A stretch of 39,649 nt of DNA from Moorena bouillonii PNG (GCF_001942495.1 NZ_MKZS01000001.1:826980-866628), one strand, 5' to 3'. Counted from the first letter of the stretch, positions 1-8,178 are shown. Notes: generated by a model not told the origin, from the letters alone. Numbers and translations: made by a program.

Positions 1-287
1 CTACTCCCTACTCCCTACTCCCTACTCCCTACTCCCTACTCCCTACTCCCTACTCCCTACTCCCTACTCCCTACTCCCTACTCCCTACTCCCTACTCCCT
101 ACTCCCTACTCCCTACTCCCTACTCCCTACTCCCTACTCCCTACTCCCTACTCCCTACTCCCTACTCCCTACTCCCTACTCCCTACTCCCTACTCCCTAC
201 TCCCTACTCCCTACTCCCTACTCCCTACTCCCTACTCCCTACTCCCTACTCCCTACTCCCTACTCCCTACTCCCTACTCCCTATTCC
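1..287. repeat. Heptameric tandem array (CTACTCC)n
   Basis: About 40 uninterrupted copies of a 7-nt unit run from the left edge to about 283, then decay (CTATTCCC). The array probably continues outside the window. On the plus strand all frames stay open (7 codons without a stop); on the minus strand the unit reads TAGGGAG and puts TAG in every frame. The stop codon of the membrane protein gene at 274-276 lies inside the array. Confidence 0.97.
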
Positions 288-1053
288 CTCGATCTGGGTG
301 ACCAAACCATGTCCATTGGCGATCGCTAGGCATATTGTCTTCTATTGTTTGTACAACGTCTCCCATGGTTGCGTCTTGGGCAACCCAACCGCCATCGATA
401 TCTGGGAAATCGAGCCGACAGTTCTCGCACTTTTTGTCATTGTAAAAGCGGATCGGACACCAGAAAGATTCGACATTCCTCAACATTTCAGCACCAAGGG
501 AATACACCCCAGTCATCCAGTCACAGTAAAGGCACCAAATTAGATCATGACCAACTAAGCCTTCAAACTTCTGGCGACTGACATTGACCCATTCACTGTG
601 CTTGTAACTTGGGAAGCCGAGTAACCAGATTAGGAATGGATACAAGGCTATTTCAGCAAGGCGAATCAAAAAAAACACTGGCACACTGACAGCTGTCACC
701 CATAATGCCAAGTGGTTTCGCCACCAGCCAAACCGCTGATTGAGGTAGCTAACAATTCTCGGTCCTTTTACTGCCTCAGAATGGACTAATTCATGAGCAA
801 CAATCCACAACTGTAGCGCTAATATTTGACCCACTAGGGCAGCCAAAACCCCCACCCAGCCTAAAAGTAGTCCACTGATCACCCAAGGAATCCACACTAT
901 CACTGATAAGATCACGTCCAGCCCAGGGGCTTGGATAAAGGATTCCGAGATAGTCTTGCCTAGCTTACCGAGCTGAGGCATTACGGTTAACACGGAGATC
1001 AACCCAATTTCCAGGGAAAAAACTGCTGCAAAGGTTAGAGCAAATGGAATCAT
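274..1053 (-). CDS. Multi-pass membrane protein with a HELVH motif, function unknown
   Basis: I do not recognise this 259-residue protein. Hydrophobic segments lie near residues 4-30, 45-90 and 112-145, so it should be an integral membrane protein with about four helices. HELVHSE follows the second hydrophobic block and fits the HExxH pattern of zinc metallopeptidases, although two histidines and a glutamate may simply bind a metal. The C-terminal part is polar and has two close cysteine pairs (WCLYC and CENC), possibly a second metal site. The last codons and the TAG stop fall inside the heptamer array, so the C-terminus (GNRE) is partly repeat-encoded. No good Shine-Dalgarno is seen. It is the last gene of a minus-strand group with the DyP peroxidase, 64 bp downstream of it, which may hint at a redox or haem context. 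Confidence 0.7.
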   Translation of the reverse strand: MIPFALTFAAVFSLEIGLISVLTVMPQLGKLGKTISESFIQAPGLDVILSVIVWIPWVISGLLLGWVGVLAALVGQILALQLWIVAHELVHSEAVKGPRIVSYLNQRFGWWRNHLALWVTAVSVPVFFLIRLAEIALYPFLIWLLGFPSYKHSEWVNVSRQKFEGLVGHDLIWCLYCDWMTGVYSLGAEMLRNVESFWCPIRFYNDKKCENCRLDFPDIDGGWVAQDATMGDVVQTIEDNMPSDRQWTWFGHPDRGNRE

Positions 1054-1058
1054 AATAG

Positions 1059-1085
1059 TTTAGATGCACTATTTAGATGCACTAT
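1059..1085. promoter_or_regulatory. Two tandem 13-bp repeats directly upstream of the membrane protein gene
   Basis: TTTAGATGCACTA occurs twice head to tail (1059-1071 and 1072-1084), 5 bp before the ATG at 1053. It could be an operator or a small slippage duplication; it occupies the place where a ribosome binding site would be expected. Confidence 0.35.
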
Positions 1086-1117
1086 AGTAGTTTTGAACAG
1101 GTCTGGCATTGGACAAT

Positions 1118-2584
1118 TTAACCACAATTAACCATAAATTGCATGGCGGTGATACTTGGCATAAAAAAGTATCCACCCCCCTTGACGGTTACAAATCGAG
1201 GTAGGTTATTAATTCGTTTACGAATCAGTGAACGCTGAATGGTCATATGACCAGAACCGTCATTATCTCCGATGATCGGGTCTTTGTTATCATATAAACT
1301 GTTAAATCGAGGATTGTTACACCAAGTTTCCTGAAGAAACTCAAATTGACGCCTAATATTAGCATTAATACTGAAGAAATGCAGTCCCCGGGGCTTGCCA
1401 TCATCCTCGATATCCACAGGCAACTCACCGTTTTCGATATGATCGATGGGGAATAGAGGTTCTCCGTAAATAGCCCCCCGTCGAATAATCCGATGCCGAT
1501 TGGATAGTTTAAAGGAATCCTCTGGGGTCGCATCTAGAAAGGAATCTCTGGGGTTGCTACGACGGATGTGAGCACCGATGGGGCAACGATAACCCTCCTT
1601 ATCTTCTGGTAAGTACTTGAACTGATTCTTGTCCTGAATCTCTGGGTTATCCTGGTCTGGGGCAAGCACTAGGGGGGTACCACTGGGCCAACGTCCTACT
1701 AACTTAGCGGCAAGCAAGCTCATGGTTGGAGCATGGGGACAACCCTCGCCATCATGTCCTTGTTGGGCAATATATTGCCAAAAGCCAGCTACATCCTGGG
1801 CTAGCTTCCGGTATACCAAGTAAGTTCCATGACGTCCGAAATCTTTGAACTCTGACAGCTCTGTACCTGGAAAACTGGGCAAGATGTTATCACTATCCTG
1901 GTCTACTGGCACAGATGGGGTAGCAGGCAAGAAATCGTATTGATTTGGATAGCCCAGGATAAACTCTCCAGTCTTAACCACATCTTGATTAGGGTTTTGG
2001 TTGTTTCGAGTCCCCTCAATGATCGGCTGGGAAATACTGTCGTTAAAACCGAAATGCTCCTTATTACTAGGAGCTCTAAACCCAGGCTCTTCTGCCACAA
2101 CCACTAGACTATCGTCTTGATCTTGAAGCAATTGGTTGCGCTGCTGGGCGAGGCTTTCGGGGTCTAATCCATAAAGGATCAACAGCATATGAATCTCTTC
2201 ATTATTTGCTCCACCGACATCCCATTGATCTGGAGCGCTTTCTGCCGTATCTCCTAATATACGAGAACGTTTTGAAGTAGCTATCCCTTCGATTAATTCC
2301 CTGGAAAATGTTTCGAGAGTGTGCTGTGGTAGGTTAAGAGCTTGCAATCCTTTGTGGGTAAAGGCAATATTCAAGGTATATTCAGGTTTTTCCGTGGTTC
2401 CATCTGGTCGTTTTGGCCACAATTTAGCTGTGGTGATTTCCGGGAGAATAGTCTTTAACCATGCCTGAGCTTGTTTAGGGTTCTTGATTTGAACAAATAA
2501 ATATAAGGCATAGCGTAGATGCCCATAACCACTCAATATCATTCCCTGAATATCTTCCCGTGCTTCTGGCGTTAATTCTGACAT
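1118..2584 (-). CDS. DyP-type haem peroxidase
   Basis: Dye-decolorising peroxidase, which uses H2O2 to oxidise phenolic and dye-like substrates through a haem centre. The sequence shows the GxxDG-type catalytic segment as HFGFNDSISQP (about residue 180; Asp present, final Gly replaced by Ser) and the proximal haem-histidine segment CPIGAHIRRSNPRD (about residue 338). The length of 488 residues fits the longer DyP classes. No signal peptide or Tat motif is visible, so it should be cytoplasmic. The frame opens with GTG at 2590, but GAGGG lies 8 nt before the in-frame ATG at 2584, which I prefer. It follows the duplicated SNYDG protein by about 120 bp and precedes the membrane protein, suggesting one transcript. 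Confidence 0.92.
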   Translation of the reverse strand: MSELTPEAREDIQGMILSGYGHLRYALYLFVQIKNPKQAQAWLKTILPEITTAKLWPKRPDGTTEKPEYTLNIAFTHKGLQALNLPQHTLETFSRELIEGIATSKRSRILGDTAESAPDQWDVGGANNEEIHMLLILYGLDPESLAQQRNQLLQDQDDSLVVVAEEPGFRAPSNKEHFGFNDSISQPIIEGTRNNQNPNQDVVKTGEFILGYPNQYDFLPATPSVPVDQDSDNILPSFPGTELSEFKDFGRHGTYLVYRKLAQDVAGFWQYIAQQGHDGEGCPHAPTMSLLAAKLVGRWPSGTPLVLAPDQDNPEIQDKNQFKYLPEDKEGYRCPIGAHIRRSNPRDSFLDATPEDSFKLSNRHRIIRRGAIYGEPLFPIDHIENGELPVDIEDDGKPRGLHFFSINANIRRQFEFLQETWCNNPRFNSLYDNKDPIIGDNDGSGHMTIQRSLIRKRINNLPRFVTVKGGGYFFMPSITAMQFMVNCG

Positions 2585-2705
2585 GGTCACTTCCCTCGTT
2601 TCTGGGTTTAGAGTTACAGAGTTATCTCTGAGTTATCGCTGCATCCAGCTGACGATTAATTATTCTATTCAGTAGCTCTTTCAACAAACTGTTATAAACA
2701 AACCG

Positions 2706-3914
2706 TTAGAGCAGTTTTAACCATTCCTCAATCGCAGCTCGATTAAAATTTGTCCCGATCATTTTGCTAATTTGTTGGTCTCTCAAACTAGTTTGGACAG
2801 TTTGCTCAGGATAGGCACTGTAGTAGAATAGGGATGGGGTTTGGTAATCTCGGAAATATTGTTTGAACGCCCCAATATCCTGAGCGCCTCCCTCTGGATA
2901 AGTCATTGTATTGTTCCAAATGGAGTTTAATCCGTCGCTGGCTCGATCAACAAAATCATTCAGATAATTATCCCAGGAGCCATCATAATTACTTAAAAAT
3001 AGTAAACGTTTCCCTTCATCAATAATCAGCCAACGGGCAAAATGAATTGTAGTGATATTAACTAGGGATGCTGGTGGAAATAGATATTGTCCAGCCCAAT
3101 TAACTAGAAACAATACTATCTTCAGACGCTTCATTCGCTCAGGCTTAATGTCTACAAGGTGATTCATTGAGTTCTGAACAAAACGATCTTCTGCGTTGGC
3201 CAGAAGCTGACTTTGAGCGAGATCAGCTTTCACACTAGTATATTGTCCAATTTCACTTGTATTTTCCGGTTTGCCCAGTATGCTAGCCAGAAAATTTATT
3301 ATAACCAACAGGATTTGGCGAATTAAGTTCAATATCCCTTGACCCAGAGCTACCAATCCTCTCAATAGTTTTAATCCATTCAATCCCACAACTTCCCACC
3401 AGGTATTAGTTTGAGAAACCTGGGCAACTTTATCTAAAAATGGCTTGACTCCTGAACAATCTAGGTAATTATCTACATCCTTCAGATTTAATAAATTTTC
3501 AATATGTTTCCGAATTGCGATGTAGTTCTTGAGGCTTTCGACTGTTTCATTACGAAAGGCGATGTAGAAAGCTTCGGGCTGATAGGAGTGTTGGTTAATA
3601 AACTCAGAGAATTGTGCCTTGCCGGTATAGCCTTGGCATTTTTCCCATAGGCTATCCATTCCTGGTGATATCTGAATTAGTTCATTTAGGTAGCTATCTA
3701 AGTCACCATCATAATTACTGGAAAAGAGCAAGCGCGGTCCATTATCAGGATCATTGAGGATGGCAAAACGCGCCAAGTGGGTTTGACGGCTCTCAGGAAA
3801 GCGAACATAGGGATTATTTGCTGGATCCGAGTCAATTGCTTCGAGAAGTGATTTTATATTTGCCTCTTCTCCAGGCTTGATCTTGACAATAACAGTCAGG
3901 GGGTTTGGGGACAT
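2706..3914 (-). CDS. Internally duplicated SNYDG-repeat protein beside DyP peroxidase
   Basis: About 402 residues, function unknown. Two halves share one block: THLARF...RLLFSSNYDGDLDSYL near residue 50-80 and IHFARW...RLLFLSNYDGSWDNYL near residue 295-325. A hydrophobic stretch between them (about residues 185-220) may bind a membrane. Each half looks like a small alpha/beta domain, possibly of the dimeric ferredoxin-like kind also used by DyP and chlorite-dismutase relatives; that is inference. The frame opens at ATG 3926, but its second codons (ATGGAGGGC) form a strong GGAGGG that fits the ATG at 3914, giving an N-terminus MSPNPL. Its position directly upstream of the peroxidase suggests a partner or accessory protein. 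Confidence 0.75.
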   Translation of the reverse strand: MSPNPLTVIVKIKPGEEANIKSLLEAIDSDPANNPYVRFPESRQTHLARFAILNDPDNGPRLLFSSNYDGDLDSYLNELIQISPGMDSLWEKCQGYTGKAQFSEFINQHSYQPEAFYIAFRNETVESLKNYIAIRKHIENLLNLKDVDNYLDCSGVKPFLDKVAQVSQTNTWWEVVGLNGLKLLRGLVALGQGILNLIRQILLVIINFLASILGKPENTSEIGQYTSVKADLAQSQLLANAEDRFVQNSMNHLVDIKPERMKRLKIVLFLVNWAGQYLFPPASLVNITTIHFARWLIIDEGKRLLFLSNYDGSWDNYLNDFVDRASDGLNSIWNNTMTYPEGGAQDIGAFKQYFRDYQTPSLFYYSAYPEQTVQTSLRDQQISKMIGTNFNRAAIEEWLKLL

Positions 3915-3926
3915 TTTGCCCTCCAT

Positions 3927-4461
3927 TTCAAGGATTATTAATTAATAATGGGTTTTGGGCGAAACTAAGTTTATGGTTTAGCTTACGGTTTAGCGATCGC
4001 GTTTAACCCTATCTACCTTTAGACTATAGAGCCTTGACGAATTGGTATGACTGGAACCATGGTAAACGCATCTAATTTTCTGAGTCCTATATAATATAGT
4101 GTTTTATTAATTAAATAAACACTATATGTGAAAAATGCCTTGTCAATCAGCACAATAAGGCAGGGTTTATTGAGAAGTATCCCGGGTTTATTGACAAGAT
4201 GCGTTTACCCTGTGACTGGAACTTGATGACAATCATCATTAACTATACCCTACCTATTTAGTTTATCAAAATTAGTTTTAACTGTCAAAATATAAACATT
4301 GTTTACATTATTGTTTACATTACTGTCCTCTGGTCGCTGTCCTCTCCTTGCGAGGGCTCCATTTTATACATATTTCTTAATATTTTTAGCTAATTATTTC
4401 TGCTATAGTGTGTAAAGTTAGGTGAAAATGTCATCCTTTCAAAGAGCTGCTACGGGATGCT
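3927..4461. other. AT-rich intergenic region
   Basis: 535 bp without a supportable gene. It holds a HIP1 site (3993-4000), a 34-bp near-palindrome (4094-4127) and AT-rich sequence. It should include the promoter of the minus-strand DyP group and the 3' end of the ATPase transcript. No confident sigma-70 promoter was picked out. Confidence 0.6.
4094..4127. promoter_or_regulatory. 34-bp near-perfect palindrome
   Basis: Eleven-base perfect arms (ATATAGTGTTT and its complement) flank a 12-base centre that is itself nearly palindromic. There is no following T-run, so it suits a dimeric regulator site better than an intrinsic terminator. It lies about 180 bp upstream of the DyP-associated gene. 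Confidence 0.4.
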
Positions 4462-5544
4462 CTAAAGAGACGCTATGCGATCGCATGTTTCACTATCAAA
4501 CCAGTGAATCGACTGGGGTGGTATCGCTAGGGTAACCTCTTCTGTTTCCCAAGTTAAATTATTAGGTAATAACGCCCGGATGCTGAGAGAGTCTGACCCT
4601 TTAACCCTAACACTAATTAAATTATGCATGCCTAGATTTTCCACGAGGTAGATTCTACCCTCAATCCTATATTTATCCTCAGGTTGAGCTAGGGCGACAT
4701 CTTCTGGACGGATACCTAGGACAATCTGTGGCGGAACTTGAGGCAAATTTGGCAAAGAAATTTTGACCTCACCCAAGAGGGCATAATTCCCCTGACAGTC
4801 AAGTGTCAGTAAGTTCATTTGGGGAGAACCCACAAAACTAGCTACAAACTGATTTGCTGGCTGGTTGTAAATGCCCTGGGGTGTATCTAGCTGTTGCAGC
4901 TTACCCTCAGATAACACAGCAATCTTAGTTGAGAGGGTCATTGCTTCGGTTTGGTCATGAGTCACATAAACCACTGGTGCCTTTTGAGCAACAAATAGCT
5001 GCTTCAAATCCGCCCTAACTTGCTCTCGCAGCAAAGCATCCAAGTTACTCAGAGGTTCGTCCAACAAAAATACAGCCGGTTGGCGCACCAATGCCCTGCC
5101 CAGAGCCACCCGCTGGCGCTGACCACCAGATAGCTGACTAGGCTTGCGCTCCATCAAATTTTCCAATCCCAGTTTATTCGCTACCTCCTGCACCAGGCTC
5201 CGAATTTGCTCAGAAGGAACCTTATGGAGTTTCAGACTAGCTGCCATATTGTCATATACGGTCATATGAGGATAGAGAGCATAGCTTTGAAAAACCATAG
5301 CAATATTGCGATCGCCTGGTCTGACATCAGTAACATCCCGTCCATTGATAACTACTTTGCCATGGGTGGGTTGCTCTAACCCAGCAATTAGTCGCAGCAT
5401 CGTAGATTTACCACATCCCGATGGCCCAAGTAGGGTAAGAAATTCTCCTTCATCCATCTCTAAGCTAATGTCTTTAACTGGGATGACATTACCCTTGTTA
5501 GTCTTGTAGATTTTATTAATATTATGTAGCTCTAGTTTAGCCAT
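4462..5544 (-). CDS. ABC transporter ATP-binding protein, MalK/UgpC type
   Basis: ATPase of a carbohydrate-type importer. It shows Walker A GPSGCGKST (about residue 40), Q-loop VFQSYALYPHMT, signature LSGGQRQRVALGRAL, Walker B VFLLDEPLSNLDA and switch THDQTEAM. A C-terminal extension of about 120 residues matches the TOBE/regulatory domain of MalK-like proteins; the 360-residue total is usual for them. It most likely energises the permease pair at 8556-10315, but about 3 kb of repeats, an IS element and another gene now lie between. The G-rich repeat array begins only about 7 bp before the ATG, leaving no Shine-Dalgarno and no obvious promoter. A HIP1 site sits in the last codons (4477-4484). 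Confidence 0.95.
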   Translation of the reverse strand: MAKLELHNINKIYKTNKGNVIPVKDISLEMDEGEFLTLLGPSGCGKSTMLRLIAGLEQPTHGKVVINGRDVTDVRPGDRNIAMVFQSYALYPHMTVYDNMAASLKLHKVPSEQIRSLVQEVANKLGLENLMERKPSQLSGGQRQRVALGRALVRQPAVFLLDEPLSNLDALLREQVRADLKQLFVAQKAPVVYVTHDQTEAMTLSTKIAVLSEGKLQQLDTPQGIYNQPANQFVASFVGSPQMNLLTLDCQGNYALLGEVKISLPNLPQVPPQIVLGIRPEDVALAQPEDKYRIEGRIYLVENLGMHNLISVRVKGSDSLSIRALLPNNLTWETEEVTLAIPPQSIHWFDSETCDRIASL

Positions 5545-5550
5545 ACTATC

Positions 5551-5883
5551 TGGAGGTTTGGAGGTTGAAGGTTGGGAGGTTGAAGGTTGAAGGTTGGGAG
5601 GTTGAAGCTTAGCTGGTTGAAGGTTGAAGGTTAGCTGGTTGAAGGTTGGGAGGTTGAAGGTTTAAGGTTATTTGGTTGAAGGTTAGCTGGTTGAAGGTTA
5701 GCTGGTTGAAGGTTAGCTGGTTGAAGGTTGAAGGTTGTTTGGTTGAACGCGATCGCGTGGCCAAAGGCCAAGGTTGGGAGGTTGGGAGGTTGGGAGGTTG
5801 GGAGGTTGGGAGGTTGGGAGGTTGAAGGTTGGGAGGTTGAAGGTTAGCTGGTTGAAGGTTAGCTGGTTGATGGTTTTGGAGGT
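5551..5883. repeat. G-rich degenerate repeat array (GGTTGAA / GGTTGGGA / GGTTAGCT units)
   Basis: About 330 bp of 7- and 8-nt variants all starting GGTT, interrupted by a unique segment at 5741-5775 with a HIP1 site and a GGCCAAAGGCC palindrome. It fills the space immediately upstream of the ATPase gene. A mirror-image array lies at 8262-8550. Long frames read through these arrays are low-complexity artefacts. Confidence 0.93.
5741..5775 (+). repeat. 35-bp inverted repeat, left copy
   Basis: Starts GGTTGAACGCGATCGCG and continues through TGGCCAAAGGCCAAGG. It is the exact reverse complement of 8282-8316. The pair brackets about 2.5 kb containing the four-helix-bundle gene and the TnpB element. 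Confidence 0.92.
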
Positions 5884-6067
5884 GTGTGGGGAAAAGCGCG
5901 ATCGCATTACTTCCCCAATAGGGCATTGCCTCCCCAAGACCGCGCTAGATGGCTTTTGCAATTAGGCAAAATTCGCGGGAAAATTCTACTGTCTTTCCAT
6001 CTACCATCAATGTTTACAATTCAGATGCAAATAGAAACGATCTCAGGGGAGTCAAGTTTCAAAATTG

Positions 6068-6541
6068 TCAATCAATACGATAATCTCCTTCATCCTCGCG
6101 GAGTCGGTTTTGATCAGGGTAGGTTTTTAGATATGCCATGAAGCCTGTAATTTGTCGGCTGCACTTCTGGCATAGATCAAATAGTTGTGTAAACTGAGAT
6201 TGATGAATGTAACCAGCATCAAGAGCAACATAGGCTTGAGAACGTAGTTCACCCGCAGAGCCTCTAGCTCGACCTAAGAACTCAATAAAAAGACGTTGTG
6301 TCCGACTCTCAAAACCCTCAGCAATATTTGACATAATCGAAACCGCTGCACGACGCATCTGGTTACACAAACCAAAATCACGGGAAAACTCTCCCTCCTT
6401 TGACAGTGCGTAAACCAACCTTGTTAACTCCCGTGCTGTCTGCCATCCCTCAATTTCTTCAAATCGTTTTATCGAATAAGGGAGTTTGAGGGAAAAAGAA
6501 TACCCCACTCCTCTTAGGATGGGGATGAATTTTTCCCTCAA
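6068..6541 (-). CDS. Four-helix-bundle protein (23S rRNA intervening-sequence protein-like)
   Basis: The core IKRFEEIEGWQTARELTRLVY and the later RAAVSIMSNIAEGFESRT match the four-helix-bundle family often called 23S rRNA IVP, common in cyanobacteria and of unclear function. Homologous sequence seems to start near residue 24; the first ~23 residues and the TTG start at 6541 are encoded by the left end of the adjacent IS200/IS605 element, whose hairpin lies at 6503-6524. Other possible starts are the GTG at 6508 or none at all. I infer that the element inserted at the 5' end and replaced the native start, so expression is uncertain. Core length (about 134 residues) is somewhat long for the family; the C-terminal tail is polar. 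Confidence 0.7.
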   Translation of the reverse strand: MREKFIPILRGVGYSFSLKLPYSIKRFEEIEGWQTARELTRLVYALSKEGEFSRDFGLCNQMRRAAVSIMSNIAEGFESRTQRLFIEFLGRARGSAGELRSQAYVALDAGYIHQSQFTQLFDLCQKCSRQITGFMAYLKTYPDQNRLREDEGDYRID

Positions 6542-6548
6542 GCAATAC

Positions 6549-6716
6549 CTATGGCAATAAGCCAGTTTTCCCCAAGGCTTCCAAATACTCCGATAGAGTC
6601 AAGCCAGCCTTACTTGCCATGTTTTTCAAGCCATTCCAAGCCGCTTCCGTAGTCCTAACAGTGCGTGCTTTTTTAGCCTCTCCATGTATTGGAGGTCGTC
6701 CAGTTTTTTTGGTCAT
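6549..6716 (-). CDS. Small ribbon-helix-helix-like protein divergent to tnpB
   Basis: About 55 residues beginning MTKKTGRPPIHGEAKKAR, with a basic N-terminus followed by VRTTEAAWNGLKNMASKAGLTLSEYLEAL, a beta-strand plus two-helix pattern typical of RHH/CopG DNA-binding proteins. The frame can be extended to a TTG at 6752, but GRPPIHGE-type proteins usually start just before the GRPP, so I take the ATG at 6716. It is transcribed away from tnpB and its start lies next to the -35 box of a consensus promoter for tnpB. I infer autoregulation and repression of tnpB; this is not shown. It lies inside the element ends. Confidence 0.68.
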   Translation of the reverse strand: MTKKTGRPPIHGEAKKARTVRTTEAAWNGLKNMASKAGLTLSEYLEALGKTGLLP

Positions 6717-6720
6717 GCTA

Positions 6721-6749
6721 TTGACATCAGTATTTCTAAAAGCTATAAT
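6721..6749 (+). promoter_or_regulatory. Consensus sigma-70 promoter for tnpB
   Basis: TTGACA at 6721-6726, a 17-bp spacer, and TATAAT at 6744-6749: perfect consensus in boxes and spacing. The start codon of tnpB is 30 bp downstream, with AAAAAGG about 7 nt before it as ribosome binding site. The promoter overlaps the 5' end of the divergent RHH gene. Confidence 0.85.
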
Positions 6750-6778
6750 CAATATAGCACGGATAAAAAGGTCGAATC

Positions 6779-8131
6779 ATGCAGCTTGGATACACCAACA
6801 AACTCAAACCTAGCCGACAACAAGAAGCCACGATGTCTAACTGGCTAGATATGTTGCGCTCACAGTACAACTACCTACTTAGAGACAGAATCGATTCTTA
6901 TGATCAAGCGAAAGCCCCTAGACTGGGTAACTACTGCGATCTAAAAAGTAAGGGAGAGGTGTGTCCATTAACTTGTTCTGTTAGTAAGTCGCATTCAATT
7001 GGCTATCCCTGGAAAAACCACAAAAATAATCCTAGAAGAAACGCTTATGAAGCTCAAAGTTCGAATCTTCCCATACTAAAGAAAGAGAGACCTTGGTACA
7101 AAGCTATCAATTCAACTGTCTTGCAACAGACATTGAGACAACTAGATGTAGCTTTCTCTAAGTTTTTCAAAGGAGAAACGGGATATCCTAAGCCTAAAAG
7201 AAGATCTAGATTCAGAAGCTTCAAATATTCTCCTGGGCAGGTCAAGTTAGATGGCGACCGGATTTACTTGCCTGGTATTGGCTGGATGGGTTTTCATAAT
7301 TCCCGTCCTATCCCCGAAGGGTTTGTTTTAAAATCTGTCACTGTCCGACGCAAGGCTCGTGGATGGTTCGTGAGTCTCCAAATTGAAGATAAAACGGTAC
7401 CAACTCCACCAGTAAAGACTAAAGAGGAAATTTCCCCTGATCGAGTCAAAGGGTGTGACTTAGGTATAAAGAAGCTTGTTAGCATTTCTGATGGTGAGAT
7501 AGTATCAAACCAGGCTCAAGGGTTGCCATTTAAGCGTAGAGAAAGGCGTCTAAAAATAAGGCAAAGATCTGCTAGTAAGAAAAAGAAAGGTTCTAAAAAC
7601 AGAAGAAAAGCCTACTCTAGAGTTGCATCTCTTTACGATCGTATAACCGATAAACGAAATGCCTATCACTGGGAAACAGCAAAAAAGATAGTAAATGAAG
7701 CTGATGCTCTTGTCTTTGAAGACTTAAATGTCAAAGGGATGAAGGCTCGCTGCAAGCCTAAACCCAATAACAATGGTGAATATGACCGCAACGGTCAATC
7801 AGCCAAAAAAGGACTGAATCGTGCAATATCTAATGCCGCTTGGGGTGAACTGGTTAAAAAAATCGAAGTTGTGGCTGCAAAGTCAGGCATTCCAGTTGTA
7901 AAAATAAATCCCAAGCACACATCTCAGAGGTGCCCAAAATGTCACCACACGAGTAAAGAAAACAGAAAAAAAGAAAAGTTTGTATGCACCAATTGTGGTC
8001 ACTACGACGACGCAGATATCAATGGTGCAGTAAACATAAAAATTCGGGGTCTTGAAAAACTGGGGATTAACCCTATCCAGCTACCTCCGGTGCGGGGGAA
8101 AGTTACGCCCATGGAGAGAACAGCCACTTAG
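6779..8131 (+). CDS. tnpB: RNA-guided nuclease TnpB (IS200/IS605 family)
   Basis: 450 residues, the normal size. The N-terminus MQLGYTNKLKPSRQQE is typical. RuvC-like catalytic residues are all present: Asp in GCDLGIKKL (about residue 228), Glu in VFEDLNVKGM (about 314) and Asp in YDDADINGAVNI (about 412). A four-cysteine zinc finger CPKC...CTNC lies at about 385-406. TnpB proteins use an omega RNA from the element's right end to cut DNA at the donor site, favouring element retention. The frame is intact with no stop or shift, and the promoter and ribosome binding site are good, so it is probably functional. The tail after the RuvC region runs through the predicted omega RNA locus. Confidence 0.95.
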   Translation: MQLGYTNKLKPSRQQEATMSNWLDMLRSQYNYLLRDRIDSYDQAKAPRLGNYCDLKSKGEVCPLTCSVSKSHSIGYPWKNHKNNPRRNAYEAQSSNLPILKKERPWYKAINSTVLQQTLRQLDVAFSKFFKGETGYPKPKRRSRFRSFKYSPGQVKLDGDRIYLPGIGWMGFHNSRPIPEGFVLKSVTVRRKARGWFVSLQIEDKTVPTPPVKTKEEISPDRVKGCDLGIKKLVSISDGEIVSNQAQGLPFKRRERRLKIRQRSASKKKKGSKNRRKAYSRVASLYDRITDKRNAYHWETAKKIVNEADALVFEDLNVKGMKARCKPKPNNNGEYDRNGQSAKKGLNRAISNAAWGELVKKIEVVAAKSGIPVVKINPKHTSQRCPKCHHTSKENRKKEKFVCTNCGHYDDADINGAVNIKIRGLEKLGINPIQLPPVRGKVTPMERTAT

Positions 8132-8178
8132 TTGGTTGTGCCTGGGAATCCCCATCCTCTTAGGTTGGGGAGGTTCAA
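8040..8178 (+). ncRNA. Probable omega RNA region of the TnpB element
   Basis: In this family the guide-RNA scaffold overlaps the 3' end of tnpB and the right end, with the guide read from flanking DNA. Here the right end carries the hairpin at 8150-8170 followed by AGGTTCAAA. The 5' boundary is unknown and the position is inferred from family knowledge. If the boundary is near 8178 the guide would come from the flanking segment starting about GTTCCCATAC. Confidence 0.35.

Larger units (their letters stand above)
6500..8178 (+). mobile_element. IS200/IS605-type element, TnpB-only (IS1341-like)
   Basis: Two similar subterminal hairpins mark the ends. The left is CCCCA-C-TCCT-CTT-AGGA-TGGGG at 6503-6524; the right is CCCCATCCT-CTT-AGGTTGGGG at 8150-8170, followed by AGGTTCAAA. 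Between them lie a divergent ribbon-helix-helix gene and tnpB. No TnpA (Y1 transposase) gene is present, so mobility would need TnpA in trans. Exact cleavage sites cannot be fixed from one copy; bounds are approximate to 10-20 bp. No target duplication is expected for this family. Confidence 0.8.

Noticed and set aside
1-287. CRISPR array
   Set aside because: Pure 7-nt tandem repeat without spacers; no cas genes in the window.
5609-5961. Open frames rich in NLQPxN/PTSQPPN through the G-rich array (both strands)
   Set aside because: They are stop-free readings of 7-8 nt repeats with low-complexity translation.
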